A DNA stretch of 64,000 nucleotides from Naegleria lovaniensis (Eukaryota; Heterolobosea; Eutetramitea; Acrasida; Naegleriidae), in NCBI RefSeq assembly GCF_003324165.1, contig NW_025407833.1, positions 1-64,000 of the forward strand, given 5' to 3'. Below, one piece after another: positions 54,229-64,000 of this stretch (the stretch's first letter is position 1; every line of letters starts with the position of its first letter). The position numbers were made by a program, and so were the translations under genes. Below the pieces are notes generated by a model. That model had not been told where the DNA came from. It saw only the letters and a list, made by a program, of their open reading frames with translations, and searched no databases.

Positions 54229-57200
54229 TTAAGCTGAAGTACAAGAGCAAAATGTGAAGAGGGATATAAACTTCCACAAAGGATTCCACACCGATCTCGA
54301 AGATGCTGTACTCAGATTAGAAGTATCTTTGGATTCTTTGGGTGTTTGATAGGTTGTCCATCGCAAAGAAAACTCGGTTGGTATTTCTAAAATGTGTCTC
54401 TGAATAACAATCTTGTCTGTGTTGACAGGATGTTGAGGAAAGTCGGAAGCAATCGAATGGTGTGCAATTTTCTCATTAAAGAGAACATCGAAATAAATAT
54501 GAAAAACAGAGAAGGGCATTTCTGGAGAGGCATTCATGGCACCCAGTAATTGAAGTTCCTCAAAATCAATAAAGTTTGCAAGATATCGCGAGAATGGAAG
54601 TGCATGTTGATCGTCTCTCATGCGACATGTTCTATTCATGACCTGAACATGGAAAGGTTTTTCTGTTGTGAGCGATGGAAGTCCAGAAAATGAACTGCTC
54701 ATGAATAGTTGATCGCTCGTTGCAAGAAAATCGTTTGGGTTCACATGATTGAGAAGAAAAGTTCTCAAAATAGCTTCTCTCTGTTGCAAGCTCAATCTAT
54801 TGTAATTCACGTAGGGCATCAGTTTGGTAAGATTTCTCACCAGTGAAATACAATTATCTTTAACCGTGTGCTGTTTAGCCACTCGGTGCGTATGTCGCTT
54901 GACCATCTTATTTCTATAGCTCTTGAGTTGGTTCTTGTTGATTGTTAAAAAGTCCATTGCAAGCTCGGAGTCTGTTTTTTCGTAATTGTCCATCAAATGT
55001 TGCAATTTTGCTTGCTGTGTTTTGGATTCCAATGCGGCAATCTTTGGAGAAAAGTAATCAGAAAAGAATCTTGGAGTGAAATCATGCAAAATGAAATAGA
55101 GTAACATTCGAGAAACCTTTGAAACATCATAATCAAAGTGCTGCGAGGTTTCATAAGAGTTCATAATAATTTGAGCAATCTCATTCCTCATTTCCAAATC
55201 TCTTTTGCGATTGTCGATGGAATGTGTGGGGTTACTATTCGTGACACTTGTAGCGCTTTGATTATTGTTGGGGGTTGAAGATTTCAAAGACCAACGCAGG
55301 AGGGACGACTTTCGATTGCTGGCTGGTGGTGATGGTGCAGACCTCTGAGGATTAGAATTACTTAGATTATTGGAAGTATTGGCAGGAGAGGAAGAGGTGA
55401 CAGTTGTGTGGGAAATGGTAGTGGTGGAATGAAGAGATGCTGAGGATGGTTTGTTGTTGTTGTTAGGCGCGTTATTGTTGGAATAACGAGATTTGGGGGA
55501 ATGAATCGATCGGTTATGAATTGAGGCGTGACTAGTCGACAACGACGACTGATTTTTGCATTCGAGAGGAGTGGCAGAATGTTGATGAGTGGGTGAAGAT
55601 GATGACTCTTTCGAAGCATCAAATTGGTAGACCTTTCCATTCACACCGTCTTTGAAAACAGAGCCTGACGAGATCTCAATAAGGTCCTTTCTTGGATTAC
55701 CATCGAGTGATCTAAAGTTGTGATAATAGAGAGTAATTTCAGGCATTTCCACAAAGCTGAAATTGCGTTCATGAGTGGGAAACTGAAAGTCAATATGAAG
55801 TGTAAACTTGTCAAAGGCTTTCCAATGATTGACTACAATGAGATGGCGAGTACTATTATTGAGAACATTTCTCTGTGTATCTGTGGCATCTATCTCATTG
55901 GCATCTGTAAACTTGTTGCTCACAGTTTGATACTTGAAGAGTGGTGCAGAATTTCTGACCTCAAGAATTGTCTTTAAACGTTCGAGAAGAATATTTGCAG
56001 TGTTGTTTGTTTGTGTGGTGTTTGACTTGTTGCTGTCGTCACTACTAACAGTACGTTGTTGCACCTGTTGACTTCCTCTTCTTCCCCTTGACAATGTTTG
56101 AGAAGGTTCCATAACGTTCACAAATGGTTTGGAATTGGCCGTGTTGCGAGCACCACCAAAACTGCTACTACCAGTACTGTTCTCAATGGTCTCAATAATG
56201 ACCGTAGATTCTTGTTGTTTTTGAGCAGATAGCGATTCTTGAGGTCTGTTAATGATCTTTTCCAATTCATCAAGCCAAGGAATAGGTTTGGAAAGATCCA
56301 CATCGACCTCGACCTCAGCATCATTTAAACGTCTAAAGCCATACTCTTTCACCCAATAATCAATAATTGCGTCCTTAAAGAGAGTGTATGCATTAAATTG
56401 CATGCATCGAAGTGGAACAAATATCACTGGATGATACATTTGGCGTAGAACTTGTTTCAGGAAAGGGCTTACATGTGTCAGGTCTGAAGGTATAGATGAA
56501 ACATTTCTCCTCGAAGGTTTTGTCACTTTTGTGAAAACATCTTGAAACATGTAGCTCAGAGAAAATTTGTGGTAAAACAATCGGCATGTCGATGCCAAAC
56601 TCTCAAATTGAGAAATATCGCAGTAGGTGAGTATCAATCCCAGCATGTCATCTTCGAGTTGTGTCAATTTTGTCCTCGACTTGGTCTGAATGAATCGAGG
56701 AAGATCTTCGAATAAACTAGTTGTGAATGGAGAAGTGTTGGTTACGGGTGTTGTCTCTTCTGAAAAGACTAGAGGTGACAATTCACTGTTTTCGTGAATG
56801 GTCGTTTTGTGATCCATGTTGGCGCTAGTAGAAGAACTGTTGCATGAAGCTTCTACCAATGTTGTTGTTGTTGAGTTGTGATTGGAAAGAAGAGTGGATG
56901 AAAGTGTTGTGTTTAACAAAGTTTGAGTAGCTACGGATGAATCATCATGTAGTGGCGACGTTGTATGGCGCTGATTGGGAGTTTCATCATGCATTCGATT
57001 GGTTTCCAGACAAGTTCCCATGGAAACTGCGCAGAGATCAGTATTATCATCATTATGGGATGATGGCATCAATGCAACAAGAGAGGATGTGGAATGAGAA
57101 GGAACTCTGGTGTGAGGTTTTGTCGTCGTGGCCGTACTCGCAGTCAATTCGGGCTCTCGTTCAATCGTGGTGGTCGTTTCGAGTGGTGTCCTGGTTGCTG

Positions 57201-57546
57201 CTTGGTTTGTTTCCATCATGATGGACATTGTGGTGTGTGCTTCTTCTTCTGTACTGCTGAGCTGCTGATCAAGACAGGGTGGAGAGGACATGGAAGATGT
57301 GTTGGAAAGGGATTCCAAGGACTGATGCGTGGTGGTGGGTGAAGTCGTTGTTGCTGTTATGAGGGTGGTCGTACAGGAAGAAGATGTTATGGAAGAAATG
57401 TTCTTCGCATGATGATGATGATGATGAGAATGATTTGATTGTTTGTCATCATGTGGATGATCAGAAGGTAGAGTGGAATGGAGTGATTCTTCTCGAGAAA
57501 GAAGAAGAGAATCCACACGATCAAAAGCTGGGGAATGTTGGAACAT
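54229..57546 (-). CDS. large F-box-like protein with low-complexity N-terminus
   Basis: 1105 aa from the ATG at 57546. Residues 1-285 are Ser/Thr/His/Asn-rich, including six His in a row. An F-box-like segment at about 290-340 reads LEDDMLGLILTYCDISQFESLASTCRLFYHKF. After a conserved stretch comes a Ser/Asn/Thr/Pro-rich block (about 660-780), then a helical and strand-rich C-terminal domain with no known name. A second open frame (57387-57875) with Asn/Ser-rich composition overlaps the start in another frame and probably encodes the true N-terminus through splicing, or is separated by a frame break. The role, presumably SCF substrate selection, is inferred. Confidence 0.65.
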   Translation of the reverse strand: MFQHSPAFDRVDSLLLSREESLHSTLPSDHPHDDKQSNHSHHHHHHAKNISSITSSSCTTTLITATTTSPTTTHQSLESLSNTSSMSSPPCLDQQLSSTEEEAHTTMSIMMETNQAATRTPLETTTTIEREPELTASTATTTKPHTRVPSHSTSSLVALMPSSHNDDNTDLCAVSMGTCLETNRMHDETPNQRHTTSPLHDDSSVATQTLLNTTLSSTLLSNHNSTTTTLVEASCNSSSTSANMDHKTTIHENSELSPLVFSEETTPVTNTSPFTTSLFEDLPRFIQTKSRTKLTQLEDDMLGLILTYCDISQFESLASTCRLFYHKFSLSYMFQDVFTKVTKPSRRNVSSIPSDLTHVSPFLKQVLRQMYHPVIFVPLRCMQFNAYTLFKDAIIDYWVKEYGFRRLNDAEVEVDVDLSKPIPWLDELEKIINRPQESLSAQKQQESTVIIETIENSTGSSSFGGARNTANSKPFVNVMEPSQTLSRGRRGSQQVQQRTVSSDDSNKSNTTQTNNTANILLERLKTILEVRNSAPLFKYQTVSNKFTDANEIDATDTQRNVLNNSTRHLIVVNHWKAFDKFTLHIDFQFPTHERNFSFVEMPEITLYYHNFRSLDGNPRKDLIEISSGSVFKDGVNGKVYQFDASKESSSSPTHQHSATPLECKNQSSLSTSHASIHNRSIHSPKSRYSNNNAPNNNNKPSSASLHSTTTISHTTVTSSSPANTSNNLSNSNPQRSAPSPPASNRKSSLLRWSLKSSTPNNNQSATSVTNSNPTHSIDNRKRDLEMRNEIAQIIMNSYETSQHFDYDVSKVSRMLLYFILHDFTPRFFSDYFSPKIAALESKTQQAKLQHLMDNYEKTDSELAMDFLTINKNQLKSYRNKMVKRHTHRVAKQHTVKDNCISLVRNLTKLMPYVNYNRLSLQQREAILRTFLLNHVNPNDFLATSDQLFMSSSFSGLPSLTTEKPFHVQVMNRTCRMRDDQHALPFSRYLANFIDFEELQLLGAMNASPEMPFSVFHIYFDVLFNEKIAHHSIASDFPQHPVNTDKIVIQRHILEIPTEFSLRWTTYQTPKESKDTSNLSTASSRSVWNPLWKFISLFTFCSCTSA
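57409..57427. repeat. ATG/CAT trinucleotide run
   Basis: Six trinucleotide units encoding the His run near residue 43 of the F-box-like protein on the minus strand. Confidence 0.6.
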
Positions 57547-58784
57547 GAAGAAGAAGAGGCTTGATGAGAGTTGGACGGCCGTTTGTTCTCCAAATCTCCC
57601 AATGTCGTTAAAATTGGTAAATCAACTTGATGATTCAAACTAGGCGTTAAAGAGTTGTTGTTGTTGTTGTTTTTATGATGATTCAGGTTAGAGGAGTGAT
57701 TGGACATCTCGGTCGTTGTTGTTATGGTTGTGGTTATTATAGATGATGAGGTTGCTAACGAACAGGAAGAAGCCCCGGCTTGGTCCTCTTCGTCCGTCAT
57801 TTTCCCAATAGTCTCCTGTGTATGAAGAGTTGTTGTTATTGAAGATGAATTAAAACTTTCAAATATATCCTTCAAAGAGAATTGATTCTTCTCGGATTTT
57901 TACAAGGTCTTCTTGTTTCTAATAACTTGTTATTGTTCTGGTAATAAAAAAACACAATGCACAGAGGAATCTCTTTGGTTCAAAGCTCCTGTTGTTGATG
58001 ATGATGCTGCGGCACTGTTGTAGGATGATTGTTTCTCTCAAGTTCAGAAAAACAAAGGCTTTGTCGCTAAATTTCAGGCTTGCTGAATGTGTCTTGAAAT
58101 CGTTTTTTGTTGCTGAAAAATTGACTGTTGACACCTTCGTTCAAAAATATAAATAGTAGACAAGGACCTTTGTGTCAGCCGTCTCGGCTTTTGGCTTTAA
58201 AAATCCCCAGATACAGCAATTTATTTGAGTCTGTCGAACAAGATTTCAGTTGAATTCACAACCGTTCAAAACCCTTAACTCTGTCTTTGAGTGAAACTTT
58301 ATCGTCTTCTCTTTCCTCTTTGCATGAAAGATATGGCTCGAGTATGATGATACTAGTTTTTGTACATTTTTAACTATTTATTTAGTGAAAAGGAAGTCTT
58401 TGCTAAAACAGCAAAAAATGATTGTTGTTGCGGGTTCGCTTTGGTTATTTGAGGAAATGTGAGAAATTCATTGTGATTTGGTTTCAACTCATGCCACAAC
58501 AAGGGCAAGGTTGTAGGTTTCGCTGTGTTGGCAGTGCCTGGATTTCATGGTCGCCAGACATCTGACACGAAGGGACTACGTTCAAAACCTCTAAAAATGA
58601 TTAGTCCTTGGAAAAGAAATCAGAAAAGGATCAGCGACAAGAAATATGCTAATTCTACATTGTTTGAATAACTAAATAACTGAGAGTATTGTGATAATCT
58701 GTCTTGTCTGCTCTATTTACAACACCAAGTTCTTCTGAGTGACATACTTTGTGAATCGCTTCTTTAAAGCTCGGACAATAGTTT
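57547..58784. other. long gap with possible upstream exon of the F-box gene
   Basis: 57547-57875 holds the Asn/Ser/Thr-rich minus-strand frame discussed with the F-box gene (ATGs at 57800 and 57875). The other 900 bases show no gene, tRNA or repeat that I can support. Confidence 0.4.
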
Positions 58785-60899
58785 TCAACACAAGTCAGGG
58801 GGGAACACCACGTCGCAGTTAATCTGGCTCAATACACCAGGTCTTGGAATGCATGGAGGAGGCACACCGTTGTTCAATTCCAACAAATCAGCAATTTGAA
58901 CATTGGGAAGAGCTTGCAACACATGCACCCCATGAGATGTTTTGCATTTCGATGGGTTCTCGCAAGTTGGGGGTAAAATAACAGTGGTCTCATCTCGCAT
59001 AAACATTGCATAATAAGCTGCACTACCTGGATCTGAAATGTAAACGTCCACGTCTGAGAAATATTTCACTTGTGATGGAATGCCTGGGAATTTGTACAAA
59101 TCAATATCTTCAATGATGAGTTTTCGTGTTGAGCCGTCCTTATTACGAAGCAGTTGCTGAACGAATGGATCCTGAGGTAAGTGTTTTCGTAAATAGTCAG
59201 CCAATTGGTCCACGTTGAAAATGGCTTGAAGGAAGCGGTCTGACATTTCTTTTCGATTAATAGCAATGAGAAGATCTTTCTTCATGGTGTAAGCACGAAG
59301 TCTTTGTTTTTGCTGAGCTTTGGAAAACTCTCCATCGAATGGAAGTATTTGTAAGTTTTGGTAGGTCAGTTCTCGAATTTTCATATAAGTATATTCCTTT
59401 CCGTATGGGTAGATCACTAAATTATTGGTGGTGTGACCAGCATAAAAATTGGTGAAACAAGTTTGCAACTCCATTCGTTTTGAACCAACAACTGAAGCTG
59501 CAGAGGAATCATTTCGACATGGTGCTGGCATAATTCTCCATTGTCCACCCACAAAACATCTCTGCAGAACTGGATTTTGACTCAACAACTCTCCACCTGT
59601 TAATGAAAACTTATTTCCCAACTCGAGATCATATCCAAATAGACCCATCCAATCAAATCCTTCCTTACTTTCCAAATCATCCAAATACAAAATATGATTG
59701 TCTTGTAATTGAGAACTAGATTGGGAAGCATCTGGCGTTTGAAAATTCATCATCAAGCCCATAATCATACCCAACGATTGCGAGAGAAAATGTCCAGCAT
59801 TTCCAGCAGCATAACGTTTCAATGCATACACTGGCTTTTCATAAATTTGAAAATCCTTTGAGAGGGCGACTGGAGCATAAAAATTCTCATTACAAAGTGC
59901 ATCGGGATTTGAGGCCACACGGGATTTTAATTCCTCAATCGCTTCATTTTCTCGAGCTTGTTCAGTAAGACTTTTCTGAGCTCGTTCCTTTCCGTTATAG
60001 ACCCTACTCTCAGTCTCACCTGGTTTTCCACTACTACTCTCAACCGCAGGGGTACCATAGCTCAAAGTTCGATTCACCAACAAACTACGACATGGAACTT
60101 GTCTTGTTTTTTTCACGAACACATTCTCCACTCGGGACTCATCATGCTTATTCATTTGCAGCACCAAATCACCATCGACGAGAGCGCCAAAAAAATTACC
60201 ACGATCGGAATGAACGGTTGAGCCTTGCGTGTAGACCCAGGGTCGAGTGTTCATGGTTTCAACAATACGATCTCCAGAGACGCGTTGAGAGGGTTCAAAG
60301 AGAACAAATTCACCACTCGTGGTCATGCAGAGATTTTCAATTTTACAGGAAGCCATGTAGGTATCGGTGCTGTAAACATTTGGGAAACCATCGGGAATGA
60401 GGATCCGAGGTTCTTCCAAGTTTCCGTATCGATTGCATCGGTGATGTCCGAGGAGAGGTTTCAATGTTGGAGAGTATTTGCTAAGCTTGGTATGCGAGAT
60501 GGCTTTGTTTTGAGTTAATTGTTGCATGAGTGAGCTGCTCCATAATTCGGAAGCTGACACTTTTTCAAAATCGCGTTCTTCAAACACAACTGAGGATGGT
60601 AATGAGGAGACTCGGGAGTGCAATTCTTCTTGGATGTATCGAGAACGGAGACCCCTCAATGAAAAGGATTTAAATTTGTTTGCCGACGACAAGGTTAATA
60701 CAAGAACAGTGAGGCAAGTAGTGATCATGGCAGTACCGATCAAAAACCAGAATGCTTTAAATGGAGGAAGAGAAGGCAACTTCATCGTAGTTGAGGTTGT
60801 TGCAAACATCTTTTTGAGCATTTGCTCTTGTGATGGCGTTGTTACAGGTGGGCTAGCAGTCGCGGCTTTGATATCTCGCGAAACTTGGGCCAAGTGCAT
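58785..60899 (-). CDS. GT61 (DUF563)-like glycosyltransferase, copy 3
   Basis: 704 aa type II membrane protein. A cytosolic N-terminus of about 48 residues is followed by one helix (FWFLIGTAMITTCLTVLVLT), then the luminal domain. It shares with copy 1 the blocks ASCKIENLCMTTSGEFVLF, YALKRYAAGNAGHFLSQSL (about residue 363), YPYGKEYTYMKIRELTYQN and DVYISDPGSAAYYAMF (about residue 615), ILPP and CxxP. Between the first and second block it has an insertion of about 70 residues, charged and Ser/Glu-rich. It is probably a Golgi enzyme; donor and acceptor are unknown. No introns are seen. Confidence 0.75.
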   Translation of the reverse strand: MHLAQVSRDIKAATASPPVTTPSQEQMLKKMFATTSTTMKLPSLPPFKAFWFLIGTAMITTCLTVLVLTLSSANKFKSFSLRGLRSRYIQEELHSRVSSLPSSVVFEERDFEKVSASELWSSSLMQQLTQNKAISHTKLSKYSPTLKPLLGHHRCNRYGNLEEPRILIPDGFPNVYSTDTYMASCKIENLCMTTSGEFVLFEPSQRVSGDRIVETMNTRPWVYTQGSTVHSDRGNFFGALVDGDLVLQMNKHDESRVENVFVKKTRQVPCRSLLVNRTLSYGTPAVESSSGKPGETESRVYNGKERAQKSLTEQARENEAIEELKSRVASNPDALCNENFYAPVALSKDFQIYEKPVYALKRYAAGNAGHFLSQSLGMIMGLMMNFQTPDASQSSSQLQDNHILYLDDLESKEGFDWMGLFGYDLELGNKFSLTGGELLSQNPVLQRCFVGGQWRIMPAPCRNDSSAASVVGSKRMELQTCFTNFYAGHTTNNLVIYPYGKEYTYMKIRELTYQNLQILPFDGEFSKAQQKQRLRAYTMKKDLLIAINRKEMSDRFLQAIFNVDQLADYLRKHLPQDPFVQQLLRNKDGSTRKLIIEDIDLYKFPGIPSQVKYFSDVDVYISDPGSAAYYAMFMRDETTVILPPTCENPSKCKTSHGVHVLQALPNVQIADLLELNNGVPPPCIPRPGVLSQINCDVVFPPDLC

Positions 60900-61478
60900 T
60901 TTAAATGGACAATTTGCAGAAGTGAAATATTGCTGTCTTGGAAAAAATAGAGAAATGTATTGTGATGAGGAAAGAATCGATTGCTACCAGTGTTGCAAAG
61001 TGTGGGTGTTGTTATGATCGTTATCCTTGGTCTTTTTTTTGAATGAAAATTTTGTATTCAGTAACAATGACCGTTGACATTATCCAAGCACATTTAGTTC
61101 ACTAACAATCGAATTTGTATGTGAAGGAATTGTAGAACAATGAGCATACAATTTGGCGGCAACAACAAACACTCAAAATCATGATGGGGATTGAAAGGTT
61201 CATGTGAATGTGTCACTTGTAAAGGAAGGAATAAACAATTGGTGCAAACTGGAATTAATTTGGTACACTGAACTCCGTGAAATATGAGCTCACCCATTGT
61301 CATACAACGTTGACCAAAACACTTGCACACCTCAGACCCACATCAATCGAGATATTGCGCTTTCAACGTTCTACTTTACATCACTTTCTTAAGGATCACT
61401 TGGGTTCAACATACAACAAAGCGCGATAATGATCCTGTACAAAGTAAACAACTTTTTATTACTTTCTCATCATTTCAC
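60900..61478. other. intergenic, possible zinc-finger relic
   Basis: A 78-codon minus-strand frame (61094-61330) has Cys and His spacing a little like a ZZ zinc finger (HGVQC, CTNC, HPHHDF-type end). It is short, has no support from neighbours and may be chance. Confidence 0.25.
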
Positions 61479-62912
61479 TTATTGAAATGAATCTGCAATT
61501 CTCTTCAACACATCTGCATAAATGGTTTTATAATTCTCAATTCCCCACACAAAATCAATATGCCCATAATCATCCAAATACATGACATTCTTCACATGAT
61601 GTGCAGGTAATTCACTCAACAATCGTTGCACATCTCTCACATCGGCCAACACATCCAATCCACCATGATACACAGCAATATCCACATGGAGATTTCTCAA
61701 CTCAATTTGAGGTGCACTGAATTGATGATAATGTGCATAATTTTCCACAGTTCCATAATCAAACATTTGGAATTTTCCTGAACGCACTAATTGAGCCCAA
61801 TGTCCTGCATTTAATGTTGAAGTACCGGCAGGTAAGCGATCCATATAGAGTGGGAGTCTTGTTTCATTGGCTTTTGATTTCAATCCATGACATCCACTCA
61901 TCAAACAATAGGTATTCATGCAAATTTCCTTTTCAAGAATACTATTGGAACAAATATGAGGTTCCCATTTCTGTAATTGTTTGGTCGATGGTAAAAATTC
62001 ATCCATACCAAGACTTTCCAATACTTCATCAATGTGAAGACGAGCCAAAATTTTCACCATTTCACTTCCTGGATGATTCAAATACGAGACTGGAGCCAAA
62101 GCGATAAAAATGGAAATTTTATCCGTGAAATCTTGTGGACACGCGGCATATTTCACGCTTTTAGAGGCCGTACTTGTGAAACATTCCAATGCCATGGTAC
62201 ATCCTTGCGAGTGTCCAACATAGGCCAATTTTGACTGTCCACTCACTTTGAGAGCATGTTCGACCATGGTTGGTAAATCCAATGCAGCCATCTCATCCCA
62301 AGTGAATTGCCAAAATTGTTTCGAGTCCTGTGAAAAGTAAATGTTACGATTGGAATATTCATTTCCACGAACATTTCCAAGCCAGACATCTTTATGAACA
62401 AAGTGTCCACACCACATAAACAACAACAATATAATGATCCAACTTACCATAACCAGCATCTGCTAAAATAAATCCCAAAGATTGATAGGGTAAATTATTG
62501 ACCCATGTCGAACTGCAATCTAAAAAGCCATGTTGTAAAAAGACAACTTTTCTTGGAGTGGTGGCTGCAGCATTGGAGAAGCGACCACGAGGAATTCTTT
62601 GACTATGATGTGAGATGTGAAATCGTCATCGTGTTAACGTTGTTGTATATCATTAATGTCAACAACAGTACGGATTAAAAAACATGATATGTTGTTGTTC
62701 ATTCAAACAAATACGTACAGGGATAAAATATAGCCATCGGGTGTTGTGGCATAATGTTGTTCAACTGGATAACCCCAATATTGAATCAATTGTGTAACGT
62801 TGGAACGAACATTTTGAGCGTTCACAATATTGTCGTTACTCAATGAAGTCATCGTCGTCATGGTCAAGCATAGAACCACAAAGATGACACGGAATGTCAG
62901 AAAGGATGACAT
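61479..62912 (-). CDS. lysosomal acid lipase/gastric lipase family (alpha/beta hydrolase)
   Basis: Three exons on the minus strand, 62719-62912, 62448-62602 and 61479-62389, give 419 aa. The start is set at the ATG at 62912, which opens a signal peptide ([18 protein letters not shown]); the frame extends further up without one. Family marks are [34 protein letters not shown] for the oxyanion side, [16 protein letters not shown], nucleophile GHSQG, Asp in [11 protein letters not shown] and His in YGHIDFVWG. The enzyme cleaves cholesteryl esters or triglycerides in lysosomes. Length and motif order match the family. Confidence 0.9.
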
Positions 62913-63350
62913 TTTGGTGTTGTCAGACAGAAGGATTGTTTTTTTTTCAGAGTTCAGCATGAGAATCTCTCTCTGACGAATAGTGTGTGCTGTGTTAACA
63001 TAAATATTCATGACACCACCTTCCAACAAGAACTGTGCGCTGAAAATTGTGCGTATTTGGAAAGTGAAATTTTCGATTCGATGACTCGAATCACTCCAGC
63101 TCTTTAGGCTGAAATCTTGTCATGTGCTGCTCAGAGTGCAGTTCGATTGAAATTTTCTTCTCGTTCAGTTCGGTACCCGCCCAACGTTCGGGTCCTTTAG
63201 GAAAGTTTCTGCATTCAAATATTGTTATTGATTGCGTTCATAATGAAGATAATTCATTCTTGGTGATGTTCTACAAAACAAAGTCAGGAAAATACATAAA
63301 ATAGTTCTCCTAAATTCAATGCAAAGCTGGTGTCACAACTTAAATAATTA
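62913..63350. other. intergenic between the lipase and acyl-CoA dehydrogenase
   Basis: About 440 bases with no recognisable gene. The lipase reading frame runs open into the first 117 bases, but it has no conserved residues there. Confidence 0.4.
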
Positions 63351-64000
63351 TTACATTTTGGAGAGTTGATGTTTGGCAAGATTAATCATGTGTACTTCAT
63401 CAGGACCATCTGCGATTTGTAATTGACGAGCGCCAATCCAAACTCGAGCAATGGAAAACGCAACTTCGTGAAGTGGTGACTTGATGTCTGAGGGTGATGT
63501 CAATAATCCTTCAGCTCCAAATATCTGAATGGCACGATCGGCAACATTTTTACATGCTCTTGGAACAGCAATTTTGATCATGGCAATTTCGGAGCGAGCA
63601 TGTTTGGCACCTACTTGATCTAACATGTAAGCAGCCTTGAGAACAAGTAATCTTGCTTGTTCGATTTCAATTCTTGATTCTGCAATGTACTGTTGAATGA
63701 TGGCATGTTGTGACAAATTTTTGCCAAATGTCTTTCTTTGTTTTGCTCTTGAGACCATGAGGTCAAAAACTCGTTCAGATAATCCAATTAATCTCATACA
63801 ATGATGAACACGTCCTGGGCCTAAACGAGCTTGTGCAATGTTAAAACCTTGTCCTTCTTCAAATATTAAATTAGAAATTGGAACTTTAACATTGGTGAAT
63901 GAAATGGCCATATGTCCCGATGGTGCGTCGTCGAGTCCAAACGTTGAGGCAGGTTTTTCCAATTTCACACCAGGTGCATCCATAGGAATTAACACCATGG
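63351..64000 (-). CDS. acyl-CoA dehydrogenase (ACAD10/11-type), 3' part
   Basis: Only the C-terminal 216 or so residues are in the window; the gene continues past base 64000. The pattern is that of ACAD10/11: FGLDDAPSGHMAISFTNVKV, GPGRVHHCMRLIGL, RKTFGKNL, AESRIEIEQARLLVLKAAY, IKIAVPRACKNVADRAIQIFGAEG, WIGARQLQIADGPDEVH. It is a FAD flavoprotein of fatty-acid oxidation, in mitochondrion or peroxisome. The catalytic base of ACAD10/11 lies in the DGPDEVH region in the same fold. The C-terminus (LSKM) carries no peroxisomal SKL signal. Confidence 0.9.
   Translation of the reverse strand, partial: MVLIPMDAPGVKLEKPASTFGLDDAPSGHMAISFTNVKVPISNLIFEEGQGFNIAQARLGPGRVHHCMRLIGLSERVFDLMVSRAKQRKTFGKNLSQHAIIQQYIAESRIEIEQARLLVLKAAYMLDQVGAKHARSEIAMIKIAVPRACKNVADRAIQIFGAEGLLTSPSDIKSPLHEVAFSIARVWIGARQLQIADGPDEVHMINLAKHQLSKM

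Noticed and set aside
58140-58780. GC-richer stretches with weak pairing that might be a tRNA or other RNA gene
   Set aside because: No A/B-box pattern, no GGTTCGA-type arm and no cloverleaf could be drawn.

Overview
The window looks like nuclear DNA of a heterolobosean amoeba of the Naegleria type. It is AT-rich and gene-dense. Coding regions are long, and most genes have no intron or only a few short introns with GTAAGT, GTATGT or GTACGT donors. Many start codons sit behind A-rich runs. The families also fit: a DUF4116 repeat protein, several GT61/DUF563-type glycosyltransferases, a CEMIP-like G8 protein, a 7TM protein and low-complexity F-box and kinase proteins. This assignment is inference from gene content. 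No rRNA, tRNA, CRISPR array, LTR element or intact transposon was seen.

Layout. Bases 1-7300 are gene-poor and hold decayed fragments on the minus strand (an exonuclease/CXC-type remnant and a longer unidentified broken gene) around one intact F-box/LRR gene. Bases 7327-17707 carry a 7TM protein, a beta-propeller protein, a secreted kelch protein, a first GT61-like enzyme, an S28 serine peptidase with an 11-nt microexon, and a secreted protein that is roughly two-fifths lysine. Bases 18002-28081 carry two head-to-head protein kinases, a ubiquitin-like protein ending in LRGG, a small coiled-coil protein, a kinesin-like protein with a divergent motor and a C-terminal PH domain, and two closely packed unknown genes. 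Bases 28109-33640 carry a Dus-type tRNA-dihydrouridine synthase with one frame break, a DUF898-like membrane protein, a possible 52-aa spliced protein, ERG28 and a two-repeat membrane protein. Bases 34108-48481 carry an internally deleted propeller copy, a nine-exon CEMIP-like protein with a CHRD domain, a coiled-coil/CH-domain protein, an HPPD-like dioxygenase with His-rich insertions, and a second GT61-like gene. Bases 48583-64000 are almost all minus strand: a DUF4116 protein, two unknowns, a large F-box protein, a third GT61-like gene, lysosomal acid lipase, and the 3' part of an ACAD10/11-type acyl-CoA dehydrogenase.

There is no operon logic. Neighbours are nevertheless very close (27 bp between two divergent start codons, 13 nt between two tandem genes, 20 bp between two convergent stops). 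Many products enter the secretory pathway: kelch protein, S28 peptidase, Lys-rich protein, CEMIP-like protein, acid lipase and three Golgi-type glycosyltransferases. The most unusual items are the secreted Lys-rich protein, the LRGG-ended ubiquitin-like protein, the kinesin-PH protein and the two microexons. Exon structures were worked out by eye from splice sites and reading frame, and are predictions.
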